Positions 24,382 to 33,429 of a stretch of 64,000 bases of DNA are shown here, piece by piece. A program made the translations under genes and the position numbers. Numbering within the stretch: position 1 is the first letter of the stretch; every line of letters starts with the position of its first letter. This DNA is from Blastococcus sp. URHD0036 (GTDB taxonomy: Bacteria; Actinomycetota; Actinomycetes; Mycobacteriales; Geodermatophilaceae): the NCBI RefSeq assembly GCF_000701365.1, contig NZ_JNIK01000011.1:186001-250000 (forward strand). The letters are read 5' to 3'. The notes under the pieces were generated by a model. That model searched no databases. It saw only the letters and a list, made by a program, of their open reading frames with translations, and was not told where the DNA came from.

Positions 24382-25653
24382 GTGGCCGATCCGACCGCCG
24401 CCGAGGCCGCCGTGCTGTCCGCCGTCGACCAGGCCTGGGCCACCGACCGGCTCGCCCGCCTGGTCGCCGTCCCCTCCGTCGGCGGCACCGCGGCCGAGGT
24501 CGAGGTGCAGCACCTCGTGGGCGACTGGCTGGACGAGCTGGGCTGCGACGTCGACCGCTGGCCGATCGACCTGGCCGCGGCGGCGGCCGCCCCGGACGCG
24601 CCGGGGCAGGAGGTCCTCCGCGAGGAGGCGTGGGGCATCGTCGGCACCCTCCCCGGCCTCGACGACGGCGACCCGGCCCTGGTGTTCTGCGGGCACACCG
24701 ACGTCGTCCCGCCCGGCGACCAGGAGAAGTGGGACGGCGATCCGTTCGTGCCCCGCATCGAGGGCGGCGAGCTCCACGGCCGTGGCGCCTGCGACATGAA
24801 GGGCGGCCTGGTGTCCGCGCTGGCGGCGCTGGCCGCCATCCGGTCCGCGGGAGTGCGGCTGGCCCGGCCCGTGGCGGTGCACGCCGTCTCCGGCGAGGAG
24901 GACGGCGGGCTCGGGGCCTGGGCCACCCTCGCGCGCGGGCACCGCGGCGATGCCTGCGTCATCCCCGAGCCCACGGCCGGGTCGATCACCACCGCCGCGG
25001 CGGGCGCCCTCACCTTCCGGCTCCGGGTGCACGGCGCTGCGGCGCATGCGGCGATGCGCGACCGCGGGGTCAGCGCCGTCGAGCTCTTCGCCGCGCTGCA
25101 CGCCGACCTGCTCGACCTCGAGGCGCAGCGCCAGCTCGGCGCCGACCCGCGCTTCGGCGAGGCCCGCTACCCGTTCGGGCTGTCGATCGGCACGGTGCAC
25201 GCCGGCGACTGGGCCAGCACCGTGCCCGACCTGCTGGTCGCCGAGGGCCGCTACGGCGTGCGGCTCGGCGAGCCGGTGGCGGCCGCGAAGCAGGCCTTCA
25301 CCGACCGGGTGGACGCCTTCTGTGCCGCGCACCCGTGGCTGGCCGCGCACCCCGTGGAGGTCGAGTGGACCGGCGGCTCCTACGCCAGCGGCGAGCTGCC
25401 GCCCGGCTCGGCGCTGCTGCCGGAGGTGCACACCGCGCTCGCCGACGCCGGTTCCGGCCCGGTGCCCGAGCGGGCGGTGGCGGCCGGGACCGACCTGCGG
25501 CTCTACACCGCCGCCGGCATCCCGACGCTGCACTACGGCCCCGGCGACCTGCACCTGGCGCACGCACCGGCCGAGCGGGTGCCCCTGGCGGAGGTCGTCA
25601 CCGCGGCCCGGGCGTTCGCGCTGCTCACCCTGCGCCGCTGCGGGGTGGCATGA
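24382..25653 (+). CDS. M20-family zinc metallopeptidase (ArgE/DapE/CPG2 type)
   Basis: 423 residues with all M20 metal-site motifs. These are ALVFCGHTDVVPPGD (His and catalytic Asp), GELHGRGACDMKGG (bridging Asp), HAVSGEEDGG (general base Glu and zinc Glu), CVIPEP (Glu/Asp), and YGPGDLHLAHAPAERV (last His). An insertion of about 110 residues with an internal His (VHGAAAHAAMRDRG) is the dimerisation domain. It would hydrolyse an N-acyl amino acid or a small peptide; the exact substrate is unclear. Start GTG 24382. Its stop overlaps the HD-domain start (ATGA). Confidence 0.92.
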   Translation: MADPTAAEAAVLSAVDQAWATDRLARLVAVPSVGGTAAEVEVQHLVGDWLDELGCDVDRWPIDLAAAAAAPDAPGQEVLREEAWGIVGTLPGLDDGDPALVFCGHTDVVPPGDQEKWDGDPFVPRIEGGELHGRGACDMKGGLVSALAALAAIRSAGVRLARPVAVHAVSGEEDGGLGAWATLARGHRGDACVIPEPTAGSITTAAAGALTFRLRVHGAAAHAAMRDRGVSAVELFAALHADLLDLEAQRQLGADPRFGEARYPFGLSIGTVHAGDWASTVPDLLVAEGRYGVRLGEPVAAAKQAFTDRVDAFCAAHPWLAAHPVEVEWTGGSYASGELPPGSALLPEVHTALADAGSGPVPERAVAAGTDLRLYTAAGIPTLHYGPGDLHLAHAPAERVPLAEVVTAARAFALLTLRRCGVA

Positions 25654-26327
25654 CCGACCTGATCGGCTTCGACGCCTGGGTCGAGCTGGCCGGCGACTCG
25701 CCCACCTCCCGCACGGAGTGGGCCGCGGTCGTCGACGCCTGGGGCCAGCCGCACCGCCGGTACCACGACCTCGCCCACCTGGCCGCCGTCCTCGGCATCG
25801 TCGGGCGGCTGGCGGACGCCGCCGGCGACCCGGCCGCGGTCCGGCTGGCCGCCTGGTACCACGACGTCGTCTACGACCCCCGGCGCGGCGACAACGAGCA
25901 GGTCAGCGCCGAGCGGGCCCGCGCGGGGCTGCGCGGCCTGGTCCCCGAGGAGCGGATCGAGGAGGTCGTGCGGCTCGTGCTGCTGACCGCCGGGCACGAC
26001 GCAGCGCCGGGGGACGCGAACGGCGCCGTCCTCTGCGACGCGGACCTGGCCGTGCTGGCCGGCCCGCCGGACGCCTACGCAGCCTACGCGTCGGCGATCC
26101 GCGAGGAGTACGGCCACCTGTCCGATGCGGAGTTCACCGCGGGCCGGATCGCCGTCCTCGAGCACCTGCTCGGCCTGCCCACGCTGTTCCGGCTGCCCGC
26201 GGTGGCCGCCGGGTGGACACCGCGGGCGCGGGCCAACCTGACCGCCGAGCTCACCCTGCTGCGGGGCCGGGCCGCTGGGGCGGGCGGGGCTTCCGGAGAC
26301 GCAGTCCCGCCCCCGCCAGCCGGCTGA
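25650..26327 (+). CDS. HD-domain phosphohydrolase
   Basis: 225 residues with the HD metal motif in sequence: RRYHDLAHLAAVLG, LAAWYHDVVYDPRRGDNE (His-Asp pair), and LLTAGHDAAPG followed by VLCDADLAVLAG (final Asp). This corresponds to the bacterial HD family often annotated as NMDA-receptor-subunit-like or metal-dependent phosphohydrolase; substrate unknown. Translation is coupled to the M20 peptidase by a four-base overlap. Its last 77 bases are antisense to the 3' end of the DUF4031 gene. Confidence 0.88.
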   Translation: MTDLIGFDAWVELAGDSPTSRTEWAAVVDAWGQPHRRYHDLAHLAAVLGIVGRLADAAGDPAAVRLAAWYHDVVYDPRRGDNEQVSAERARAGLRGLVPEERIEEVVRLVLLTAGHDAAPGDANGAVLCDADLAVLAGPPDAYAAYASAIREEYGHLSDAEFTAGRIAVLEHLLGLPTLFRLPAVAAGWTPRARANLTAELTLLRGRAAGAGGASGDAVPPPPAG

Positions 26328-26544
26328 GCAGCTCCCGCGACCCGACCGGCAGCGCCCCGGCGGCCACCGCGTGCTCGTGCAGCTCCTCGGGGACGTCGTA
26401 GTGGTCGCCCTGGAACGCCCGCCGCGGGATGCCGAGCTCGGCGGCCACGAACGCGTGCAGCTCGTCGTAGGACACATCGCTGACCAGGTGCGACCAGCGC
26501 CGGCCGCGCCAGGGCCACACGGGGCTGTCGATGAGCACCGCCAC
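26251..26544 (-). CDS. DUF4031 family protein
   Basis: 97 residues, matching the DUF4031 pattern: VAVLIDSPVWPWRGRRWSHL, VSDVSYDELHAFVAAELGIP, AFQGDHYDVPEELHEHAV. The family is small and widespread in actinobacteria and has no defined function. GTG 26544, with GGAGGG about six bases upstream, fits the family's short start better than the ATGs at 26562 and 26592. Its 3' 77 bases overlap the HD-domain gene on the other strand. Confidence 0.8.
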   Translation of the reverse strand: MAVLIDSPVWPWRGRRWSHLVSDVSYDELHAFVAAELGIPRRAFQGDHYDVPEELHEHAVAAGALPVGSRELLSRLAGAGLRLRKPRPPQRPGPAAG

Positions 26545-26560
26545 CAGGCACCCTCCCTCC

Positions 26561-26917
26561 ATGGACGACGTCGAGGTGCGCGCCTCCCCCATCCTCCCCG
26601 TGGCCGACCTGCGGCATGCCCTGGAGCACTACGCGTCCCTGGGCTTCGTCGTGAGCGAGCACGACGGGGACTACGGCTTCGCGGCCTGGCGCGGGCTGGA
26701 GCTGCACCTGGTGCGCTCCGCCGACCACGACCCAGCCCGCACCGCGACCGCCGTGTTCCTGCACGTCCGGGACGCCGACGAGGTGGCCCGCGCCTGGGCC
26801 GGTGCCCCGGGGACGACCGCGCCCACCGACCGGCCCTGGGGAGTGCGCGAGGGGGCGCACGTCGACCCGGACGGCAACCTGCTCCGGTTCGGCAGCCCGA
26901 TACCGTCGGCCGGGTGA
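26561..26917 (+). CDS. VOC-fold (glyoxalase/bleomycin-resistance-like) protein
   Basis: 118 residues forming two beta-alpha-beta-beta-beta units: ASPILPVADLRHALEHYASL, ELHLVRSADHDPA, AVFLHVRDADEVARAW, and the terminal VDPDGNLLRFGSPI with a typical Asp-Pro-Asp-Gly-Asn turn. Members bind metal or small drugs (bleomycin-like binding proteins). Which ligand applies here is unknown. Start ATG 26561; the stop overlaps the next start (GTGA), so it is coupled to the oxidoreductase gene. Its start lies divergently next to the DUF4031 start, 16 bases apart. Confidence 0.85.
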   Translation: MDDVEVRASPILPVADLRHALEHYASLGFVVSEHDGDYGFAAWRGLELHLVRSADHDPARTATAVFLHVRDADEVARAWAGAPGTTAPTDRPWGVREGAHVDPDGNLLRFGSPIPSAG

Positions 26918-27909
26918 GTGCAGAGATCCGCTGGGGCGTCGTCGGTCCGGGCCGCATCGCCGAGAACGTGCTGCCGGACTTCGCGCACGTCGAGGGGGCG
27001 CGGGTGACCGCGGTGGCCTCCCGGTCGGCGGAGCGGGGCGCCGACTTCGCCCGGCGGCACGGCATCCCCCGCTCGCACGGCTCGTACGCGGAGATCCTCG
27101 CCGATCCCGACGTCGACGTCCTCTACCTGGCCACCCCGCACGCCCAGCACGCCGCCGTGGCCCTGGGTGCGATCGCGGCCGGCAAGGCGCTGCTGGTCGA
27201 GAAGGCCTTCACCGCGACGCCCGAGGGAGCCACCGAGGTGGTGGCGGCAGCGCGAGCGGCCGGCGTCTTCGTCATGGAGGCCATGTGGACCCGGTTCCAG
27301 CCCGCGGTGGTCGCGCTCCGCGAGCTGATCGCCGACGGCGCCATCGGTGAGGTCCGGTCCGTACAGGCCGACCTCGGCGTCGCCCGCGAGTACGACCCGG
27401 CCGACCGGCTGTTCGCTCTGGAGCTCGGCGGTGGCGCGCTGCTCGACCTGGGCGTCTACGTGGTCTCGTTCGCGCAGATGCTGCTGGGCACGCCGGACAC
27501 GGTGGCCGTCGCCGGATCGACCTTCCCGACCGGCGTCGACGCCGAGGCCGCGCTGCTGCTCGGGTACGCCGACGGCCGCAGCGCGACCCTGACGACCTCA
27601 CTGCGGTACCCGACGCCCGGGGCGGCGCGGGTGATGGGGACCGGTGGCTGGATCGACGTCCGGCCGCGCTTCCACCACCCCGACACGATCGTGCTGAACC
27701 GTTTCGGCGCCGAGCCCGAGACGATCACCCGGCCGCCGCTGGGCACCGGGTACAGCCACGAGCTGATCGAGGTCACCCGGTGCCTGCAGGCGGGTGCCAC
27801 GGAGAGCCCGGTCATGCCGCTGGCCGACACCGTGGCGGTGCAGGACGTGCTCGGCCGGGCCGCCCGCGCGCTCGGCGTCGAGCACCGCGAGGACCCGTCG
27901 CCCCTCTAG
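26914..27909 (+). CDS. Gfo/Idh/MocA-family oxidoreductase
   Basis: 331 residues. The N-terminal Rossmann fold is IRWGVVGPGRIAENVLPDF (GxGxxA-type NAD(P) loop), followed by VLYLATPHAQHAAVALGA and the characteristic EK motif (KALLVEKAFTATPEGA). The C-terminal alpha/beta domain has the FALELGGGALLDLGVYVV segment, including the catalytic-region Asp/His-like stretch. It resembles trans-1,2-dihydrobenzene-1,2-diol or sugar dehydrogenases. Start GTG 26914 overlaps the VOC stop by four bases. Confidence 0.9.
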   Translation: MSAEIRWGVVGPGRIAENVLPDFAHVEGARVTAVASRSAERGADFARRHGIPRSHGSYAEILADPDVDVLYLATPHAQHAAVALGAIAAGKALLVEKAFTATPEGATEVVAAARAAGVFVMEAMWTRFQPAVVALRELIADGAIGEVRSVQADLGVAREYDPADRLFALELGGGALLDLGVYVVSFAQMLLGTPDTVAVAGSTFPTGVDAEAALLLGYADGRSATLTTSLRYPTPGAARVMGTGGWIDVRPRFHHPDTIVLNRFGAEPETITRPPLGTGYSHELIEVTRCLQAGATESPVMPLADTVAVQDVLGRAARALGVEHREDPSPL

Positions 27910-27957
27910 AGGTCCTTCACGATTCAAGTTCTGCGTCGTGCTGCCGATCACACCGGT

Positions 27958-28635
27958 ATGCCGCTGATCACGGGTCTCGCCGCCCTGGCCGCCAAGGTCG
28001 CCTCCGCCTCCACCGTCGCGCAGGTGTCTGCCGGCGTGGGCATCGCCGTCGCCGGGGTGACCGGCGCCGGCTTCACCGGTGCCCTGCCGGATCCGATCCA
28101 GAACGGCGTGGCGTCGGTGGTCGAGGGCGTGACCCCGCTCGACCTGCCCGACTCGTCCGACGACGACGCGCGCCCGCACACCGTGGCCGACGACGAGGCG
28201 GAGACCGACGACTCCGGCATGGACAGCCCCGACGACCTGGACGACAGCGACGAGGACCCGCCCGCCACGGGCACTCCGACCGCCGTCCCGAGCGCGACGT
28301 CCTCCCCCGACGACTCCGACGGCCGGGTCGACGGCACGCACGCGCCGCGCCCGACCCCGGCCGGCCCGGCGGCTCCGCGGACCGGCAACTCCGGCCCGGG
28401 CAGCATCTCCAGCGGGTCCGGCAGCACCAGCGGGTCGGGCAGCGGACGCGACCACCCCGAGGACGACGACCACACCGCCGGGCCCACGGCCGGCCCCACC
28501 TCCGCATCGCCGTCCGGCGCCGACGACTCGGGCTCGCACGACGTGGACGACGACTCCGACGACGACTCCGGGCACCACTCCGGGTCGGGTCACGACGACG
28601 GCGACTCCTCGGGACACGGCTCCGACGACGACTGA
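27958..28635 (+). CDS. Acidic, Ser/Asp/Gly-rich secreted-looking protein
   Basis: 225 residues. An N-terminal hydrophobic part (LAALAAKVASASTVAQVSAG, VGIAVAGVTGAGFTGALP) resembles the membrane segment of the 54544-55539 protein. It is followed by ~160 residues that are almost entirely Asp, Ser, Pro, Thr and Gly (SSDDDARPHT; DDDSDDDSGHHSG). The family looks lineage-restricted; the acidic part should be disordered and could bind cations or lie in the cell wall. Unlike the other copy it lacks an N-terminal anti-sigma-like part. Its 3' end overlaps DUF72 by 46 bases. Confidence 0.65.
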   Translation: MPLITGLAALAAKVASASTVAQVSAGVGIAVAGVTGAGFTGALPDPIQNGVASVVEGVTPLDLPDSSDDDARPHTVADDEAETDDSGMDSPDDLDDSDEDPPATGTPTAVPSATSSPDDSDGRVDGTHAPRPTPAGPAAPRTGNSGPGSISSGSGSTSGSGSGRDHPEDDDHTAGPTAGPTSASPSGADDSGSHDVDDDSDDDSGHHSGSGHDDGDSSGHGSDDD

Positions 28636-29432
28636 GCCGGCGTCCGCTCCTCCCCCGTCCAGGCGGCTCCGGTCGCCTGGTCGCGGGTGGGCACGCGGGT
28701 CGGCGTCCGGCCGGCCCGGCGGACCGCCTCGGCGAACCCGACCGCGTCGACGACGGCGTTCCCGCCCGGGTCGTTGTTGAAGTAGACGAGCACGTCCTCG
28801 GTGTCGCCGTAGGTCGCGGCGAGCCGGTCGGCCCAGGTCTGCAGCACCGCAGGCGGGTACCCCCACCCCTCGGCGCCGGTGTGGAACCTCAGGTAGCCCC
28901 AGTCGGTGGTGCGCCACAGCGGGGCGATCGGCCGCTCGGCCCGGTCCGCCCAGCACAGCGCCGCGCCGTAGCGCTCGAGCAACGCCCGGATCTCGTCGGT
29001 CCACCAGCTGTCGTGCCGCGGCTCGACAGCGACCCGCACGGTCGGGGGGAAGCAGGCCAGGCACTCCTGGAGCAGGGCGGCGTCCGCCTTCAGCGTCGGC
29101 GGCAGCTGCAGGAGGACGGCGTCCAGCCGCTCCCCCAGGCCCGCTGCCCGCTCCATCAGCCGGGCCACCGGCTCCTGCGGCTCCCGCAGCCGCTTGATGT
29201 GGGTGAGGAACCGGCTGGCCTTGACCGCCCAGCGGAAGTCCGGCGGGGTGCGCTGCCGCCACGCCTCGAAGGTGTGCTGCTCGGGCAGGCGGTAGAAGGC
29301 GGCGTTGCTCTCCACGGTGGCGAACAGGGCTGCGTGGTGCTCGAGCCAGAGCCGCTGCGGCAGCCGCTGCGGGTAGAGCCGCCCGCGCCAGTCGCGGTAC
29401 TGCCACCCCGACGTCCCGATGACCACGCTCAC
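28590..29432 (-). CDS. DUF72 family protein
   Basis: 280 residues, TIM-barrel-like. The DUF72 signature IGTSGWQYRDWRGRLYP opens the protein, followed by FATVESNAAFYRLP, FRWAVKASRFLTHIKRL, LLQLPPTLKAD, VAVEPRHDSWW, and the late YLRFHTGAEGWG. The family (YecE-like) is found in many bacteria; no enzyme activity is established. The C-terminal tail (residues after ~255) is Ser/Pro/Glu-rich and runs into the opposite-strand acidic gene. Start ATG 29432. Confidence 0.88.
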   Translation of the reverse strand: MSVVIGTSGWQYRDWRGRLYPQRLPQRLWLEHHAALFATVESNAAFYRLPEQHTFEAWRQRTPPDFRWAVKASRFLTHIKRLREPQEPVARLMERAAGLGERLDAVLLQLPPTLKADAALLQECLACFPPTVRVAVEPRHDSWWTDEIRALLERYGAALCWADRAERPIAPLWRTTDWGYLRFHTGAEGWGYPPAVLQTWADRLAATYGDTEDVLVYFNNDPGGNAVVDAVGFAEAVRRAGRTPTRVPTRDQATGAAWTGEERTPAQSSSEPCPEESPSS

Positions 29433-29500
29433 CGCGACCGCCTACCCGGGTCCGGCGGCACCGACGCGTGACGGTCCCCCGTCCGGGGCACAGGCTGCCC

Positions 29501-30934
29501 GTGTCCGCTCCCGACCTGCCGCCCACCGTCTTCGTCGTCTTCGGCGCCACCGGGGACCTCGCCCGCCGGATGGTCCTGCCGGCGTTCTTCGAGCTCGCCC
29601 GCCTCGACCTCCTCCCCCGGGACTGGCGGCTGATCGGCAACGGCCGCGGCGACGTCTCGCACGTGGACTTCGCCGACCTCGTGCACGACGCCCTCGAGGA
29701 GTTCGGCCCGCTCGGGGACGGCGATGACGATGCGGCGGACTCCTGGCCGGCGTTCGCGGAGCGGCTGCGCTTCGCCGGCGGCGGGTTCGACAGCGACGAC
29801 CCCGGCAGCCTGCTCGACGTCCTCGCCGAGGCCCGCGAGGACCTGGGGGACGGCGTGCAGTACGTGCACTACCTCGCCGTCCCGCCGTCGGCCTTCGACG
29901 GGCTGACCCGCGGCCTGGACGCGCACGGCCTCACCGAGAACGCCCGCGTCGTCTACGAGAAGCCGTACGGCACCTCCCCGGACTCCTTCCGGGAGCTCGA
30001 CGAGCTGGTCCTGTCGGTGCTGGACGAGGAGCAGGTGTTCCGGATCGACCACTTCCTCGGCAAGGAGGGCACCCAGGACCTGCACGTGCTCCGGTTCGCC
30101 AACGGCATGTTCGAGCACCTGTGGAGCCGCGAGCACGTCGCCCAGGTGCAGATCGACGTGCCGGAGGAGCTCGACGTCGCCCAGCGCGCCACGTTCTACG
30201 ACGCCACCGGCGCGGCCCTGGACATGCTGGTCACCCACCTGTTCCAGCTGGCCGCGGAGGTGGCGATGGAGCCACCCGTCAGCCTCGCCGCCGCCGACCT
30301 GCTGGCGGCGAGGGAGGGCGTGCTCGACGCGTTCCGCCCGCTGGACCCCGACGACGTCGTGCTCGGGCAGTTCGAGGGCTACACCGACATCGAAGGAGTC
30401 GACGACGACTCGGCCACCGACACCTTCGTGGCCGCCCGGCTCTGGGTCGACACCGACCGCTGGCGCGACGTGCCCTTCCTGCTGCGCACGGGGAAGCGGA
30501 TGGCCGCCAGCGAGCAGCGGGTCAGCCTGTGCCTGCGGACGCCCGACGGTCCGCTGGACGACATCCCGGGCCAGGGCAACGTGCTGACGCTGTCGCTGTC
30601 CGGCTCGGGCGCCGTCGAGCTGCGGCTGGTCGCCAAGCGGCCCGGCCCGGGGCTGGAGCTGTCCACGGGGACGGCCGTGCTCCAGCTGTCCGACGTCTCC
30701 GGCGGCACGCCGCTGCCGCCCTACGTCTCCCTGCTGCACGACGTCGTGACCGGCGACCGGTCGCTGTTCACCAGCAGCCAGGGCCTCGCCCGGGCGTGGG
30801 CGGCCTTTGCCCCGCTGCAGCAGAAGCCGCCGGAGGTGCAGCCCTACGCCCCCGGGTCGTGGGGCCCGGAGGCCGCCCTCGAGCTGCCCGGGCCGTGCGG
30901 CTGGGTCCTGGGCCCGGCCCCCGAGCAGGACTGA
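29501..30934 (+). CDS. zwf: Glucose-6-phosphate dehydrogenase-like enzyme
   Basis: 477 residues from GTG 29501 (GTG 29468 is possible). Coenzyme loop VFGATGDLARRM, ARVVYEKPYGTSPDSF (conserved Lys), the active-site motif RIDHFLGKEG with catalytic His, and the C-terminal FLLRTGKRMA segment are all present, so the fold and catalytic core match G6PD (oxidative pentose phosphate, NADP reduction). It stands alone, not next to tal/tkt/opcA/pgl as in the classic actinobacterial pentose-phosphate operon, so it may be a second G6PD copy. Confidence 0.88.
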   Translation: MSAPDLPPTVFVVFGATGDLARRMVLPAFFELARLDLLPRDWRLIGNGRGDVSHVDFADLVHDALEEFGPLGDGDDDAADSWPAFAERLRFAGGGFDSDDPGSLLDVLAEAREDLGDGVQYVHYLAVPPSAFDGLTRGLDAHGLTENARVVYEKPYGTSPDSFRELDELVLSVLDEEQVFRIDHFLGKEGTQDLHVLRFANGMFEHLWSREHVAQVQIDVPEELDVAQRATFYDATGAALDMLVTHLFQLAAEVAMEPPVSLAAADLLAAREGVLDAFRPLDPDDVVLGQFEGYTDIEGVDDDSATDTFVAARLWVDTDRWRDVPFLLRTGKRMAASEQRVSLCLRTPDGPLDDIPGQGNVLTLSLSGSGAVELRLVAKRPGPGLELSTGTAVLQLSDVSGGTPLPPYVSLLHDVVTGDRSLFTSSQGLARAWAAFAPLQQKPPEVQPYAPGSWGPEAALELPGPCGWVLGPAPEQD

Positions 30935-30949
30935 GCCGGAGACGCCGAC

Positions 30950-30981
30950 AGGGGCGGCCCGCCGAAGCGGACCGCCCCTGC
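30950..30981. terminator. Bidirectional terminator between zwf and groEL
   Basis: CAGGGGCGGCCCGC (30950-30963) pairs with GCGGACCGCCCCTG (30968-30981) with one mismatch (a G-U pair in the RNA), around a four-base CGAA loop. It lies between the convergent zwf and groEL genes, 16 and 39 bases from their stops. Confidence 0.85.
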
Positions 30982-31020
30982 CGGGACGTGCTGGGTGCTA
31001 CCGGGAGGCAGCGGCGGGAC

Positions 31021-32673
<1,653 letters not shown>

Positions 32674-32767
32674 TCACTGCAGGTCGGGTGGGCGCCCGCG
32701 ACGGACGACATCGGGGGGTGGCAGGCACTCTTGGCCCGCATCCCGCTGCCTCACCGTTCCGACCTGA

Positions 32768-32794
32768 TTGGCACTCGGCACTGTCGAGTGCCAA
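32768..32794. promoter_or_regulatory. CIRCE operator (HrcA site) for groEL, perfect
   Basis: TTGGCACTC-N9-GAGTGCCAA, a perfect inverted repeat with the canonical nine-base spacer (32777-32785). This is the CIRCE element bound by the repressor HrcA. It lies about 120 bases upstream of the groEL start codon. Confidence 0.93.
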
Positions 32795-32798
32795 TCCG

Positions 32799-32828
32799 AG
32801 TCTGGCACTCGCCCCTGCCGAGTGCAAG
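32799..32828 (-). promoter_or_regulatory. Second, weaker CIRCE overlapping the groEL promoter
   Basis: CTGGCACTC-N9-GAGTGCAAG (32802-32828) is a degenerate CIRCE. On the minus strand the same bases hold a -35 TTGCAC (32827-32822), 17 bases from a -10 CAGACT (32804-32799). HrcA bound here would block RNA polymerase directly. Confidence 0.75.
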
Positions 32829-32960
32829 AACGGGGGTTCCGGGCGAGCTGTTCCCGCAGCCGCCGCGACAGGCATGGGAAGCAATCCCCACGTCTTCGGG
32901 CGCCAGACGTGGGGAGAGCTTCCTATGCCTCGCGGTCGAGGACTCCCGCCACCGGACACG

Positions 32961-33000
32961 ACAGAGGCCCGGCTCCCCTCTCGGGGAACCGGGCCTCTGT
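32961..33000. terminator. Terminator downstream of the cspA-type gene
   Basis: ACAGAGGCCCGG (32961-32972) pairs with CCGGGCCTCTGT (32989-33000); an inner TCCCC/GGGGA extends the stem. It lies 14 bases after the csp stop (minus strand) and upstream of the groEL promoter. The ~130 bases between this and the CIRCE sites hold no other clear signal. Confidence 0.88.
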
Positions 33001-33014
33001 GAGGACTCCCGGAC

Positions 33015-33215
33015 TCAGACGGCGCGGACGGCGTCGGCCTGGGGACCCTTCTCGCCCTGCACGACCTCGAAGCTGACCCGCTGGCCCTCGTCGAGGCTCT
33101 TGTAGCCGTCCATCTGGATGGCCGAGTAGTGGACGAAGACGTCCTGGCCGCCGTCGACGGCGATGAAGCCGAAGCCCTTCTCGGCGTTGAACCACTTCAC
33201 GCTGCCCTGTGCCAC
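33015..33215 (-). CDS. Cold-shock protein, CspA type
   Basis: 66 residues, a single OB-fold: [17 protein letters not shown] (RNP1), [10 protein letters not shown] (RNP2), then [20 protein letters not shown]. It acts as an RNA chaperone. GTG 33215 was preferred over GTG 33227 because GGGAG lies five bases upstream and the family begins MAQGT/SVKWF. The ~200-base leader holds a 17-base palindrome (CTCCCGGATTCCGGGAG, 33248-33264), which might form the type of 5'-UTR structure known for cold-shock mRNAs; this is inference. Confidence 0.95.
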   Translation of the reverse strand: MAQGSVKWFNAEKGFGFIAVDGGQDVFVHYSAIQMDGYKSLDEGQRVSFEVVQGEKGPQADAVRAV

Positions 33216-33400
33216 GTGTGCTCCCACGTTCGTGCGTGCGGACGGATCTCCCGGATTCCGGGAGCCGGGTTACTCGCTCTTCCGCCCGTCGGGACACGTG
33301 CGTGGAACTCGAACCGCGCGGAAGGCTACGACAAGGAGACCTTCGACACAGCCGATCGGCGTGCGACGCGGCCACGAGCACGCGGACTTTCCGGTCTCGC

Positions 33401-33414
33401 CACCCGATCGGGTG
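33401..33414. terminator. Short palindrome after thrC
   Basis: CACCCGATCGGGTG, a perfect 14-base palindrome, 15 bases beyond the thrC stop on the minus strand. It is a weak terminator candidate because no loop of normal size or T-tract is present. Confidence 0.4.
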
Positions 33415-33429
33415 ACGGGACCGGGCCGT

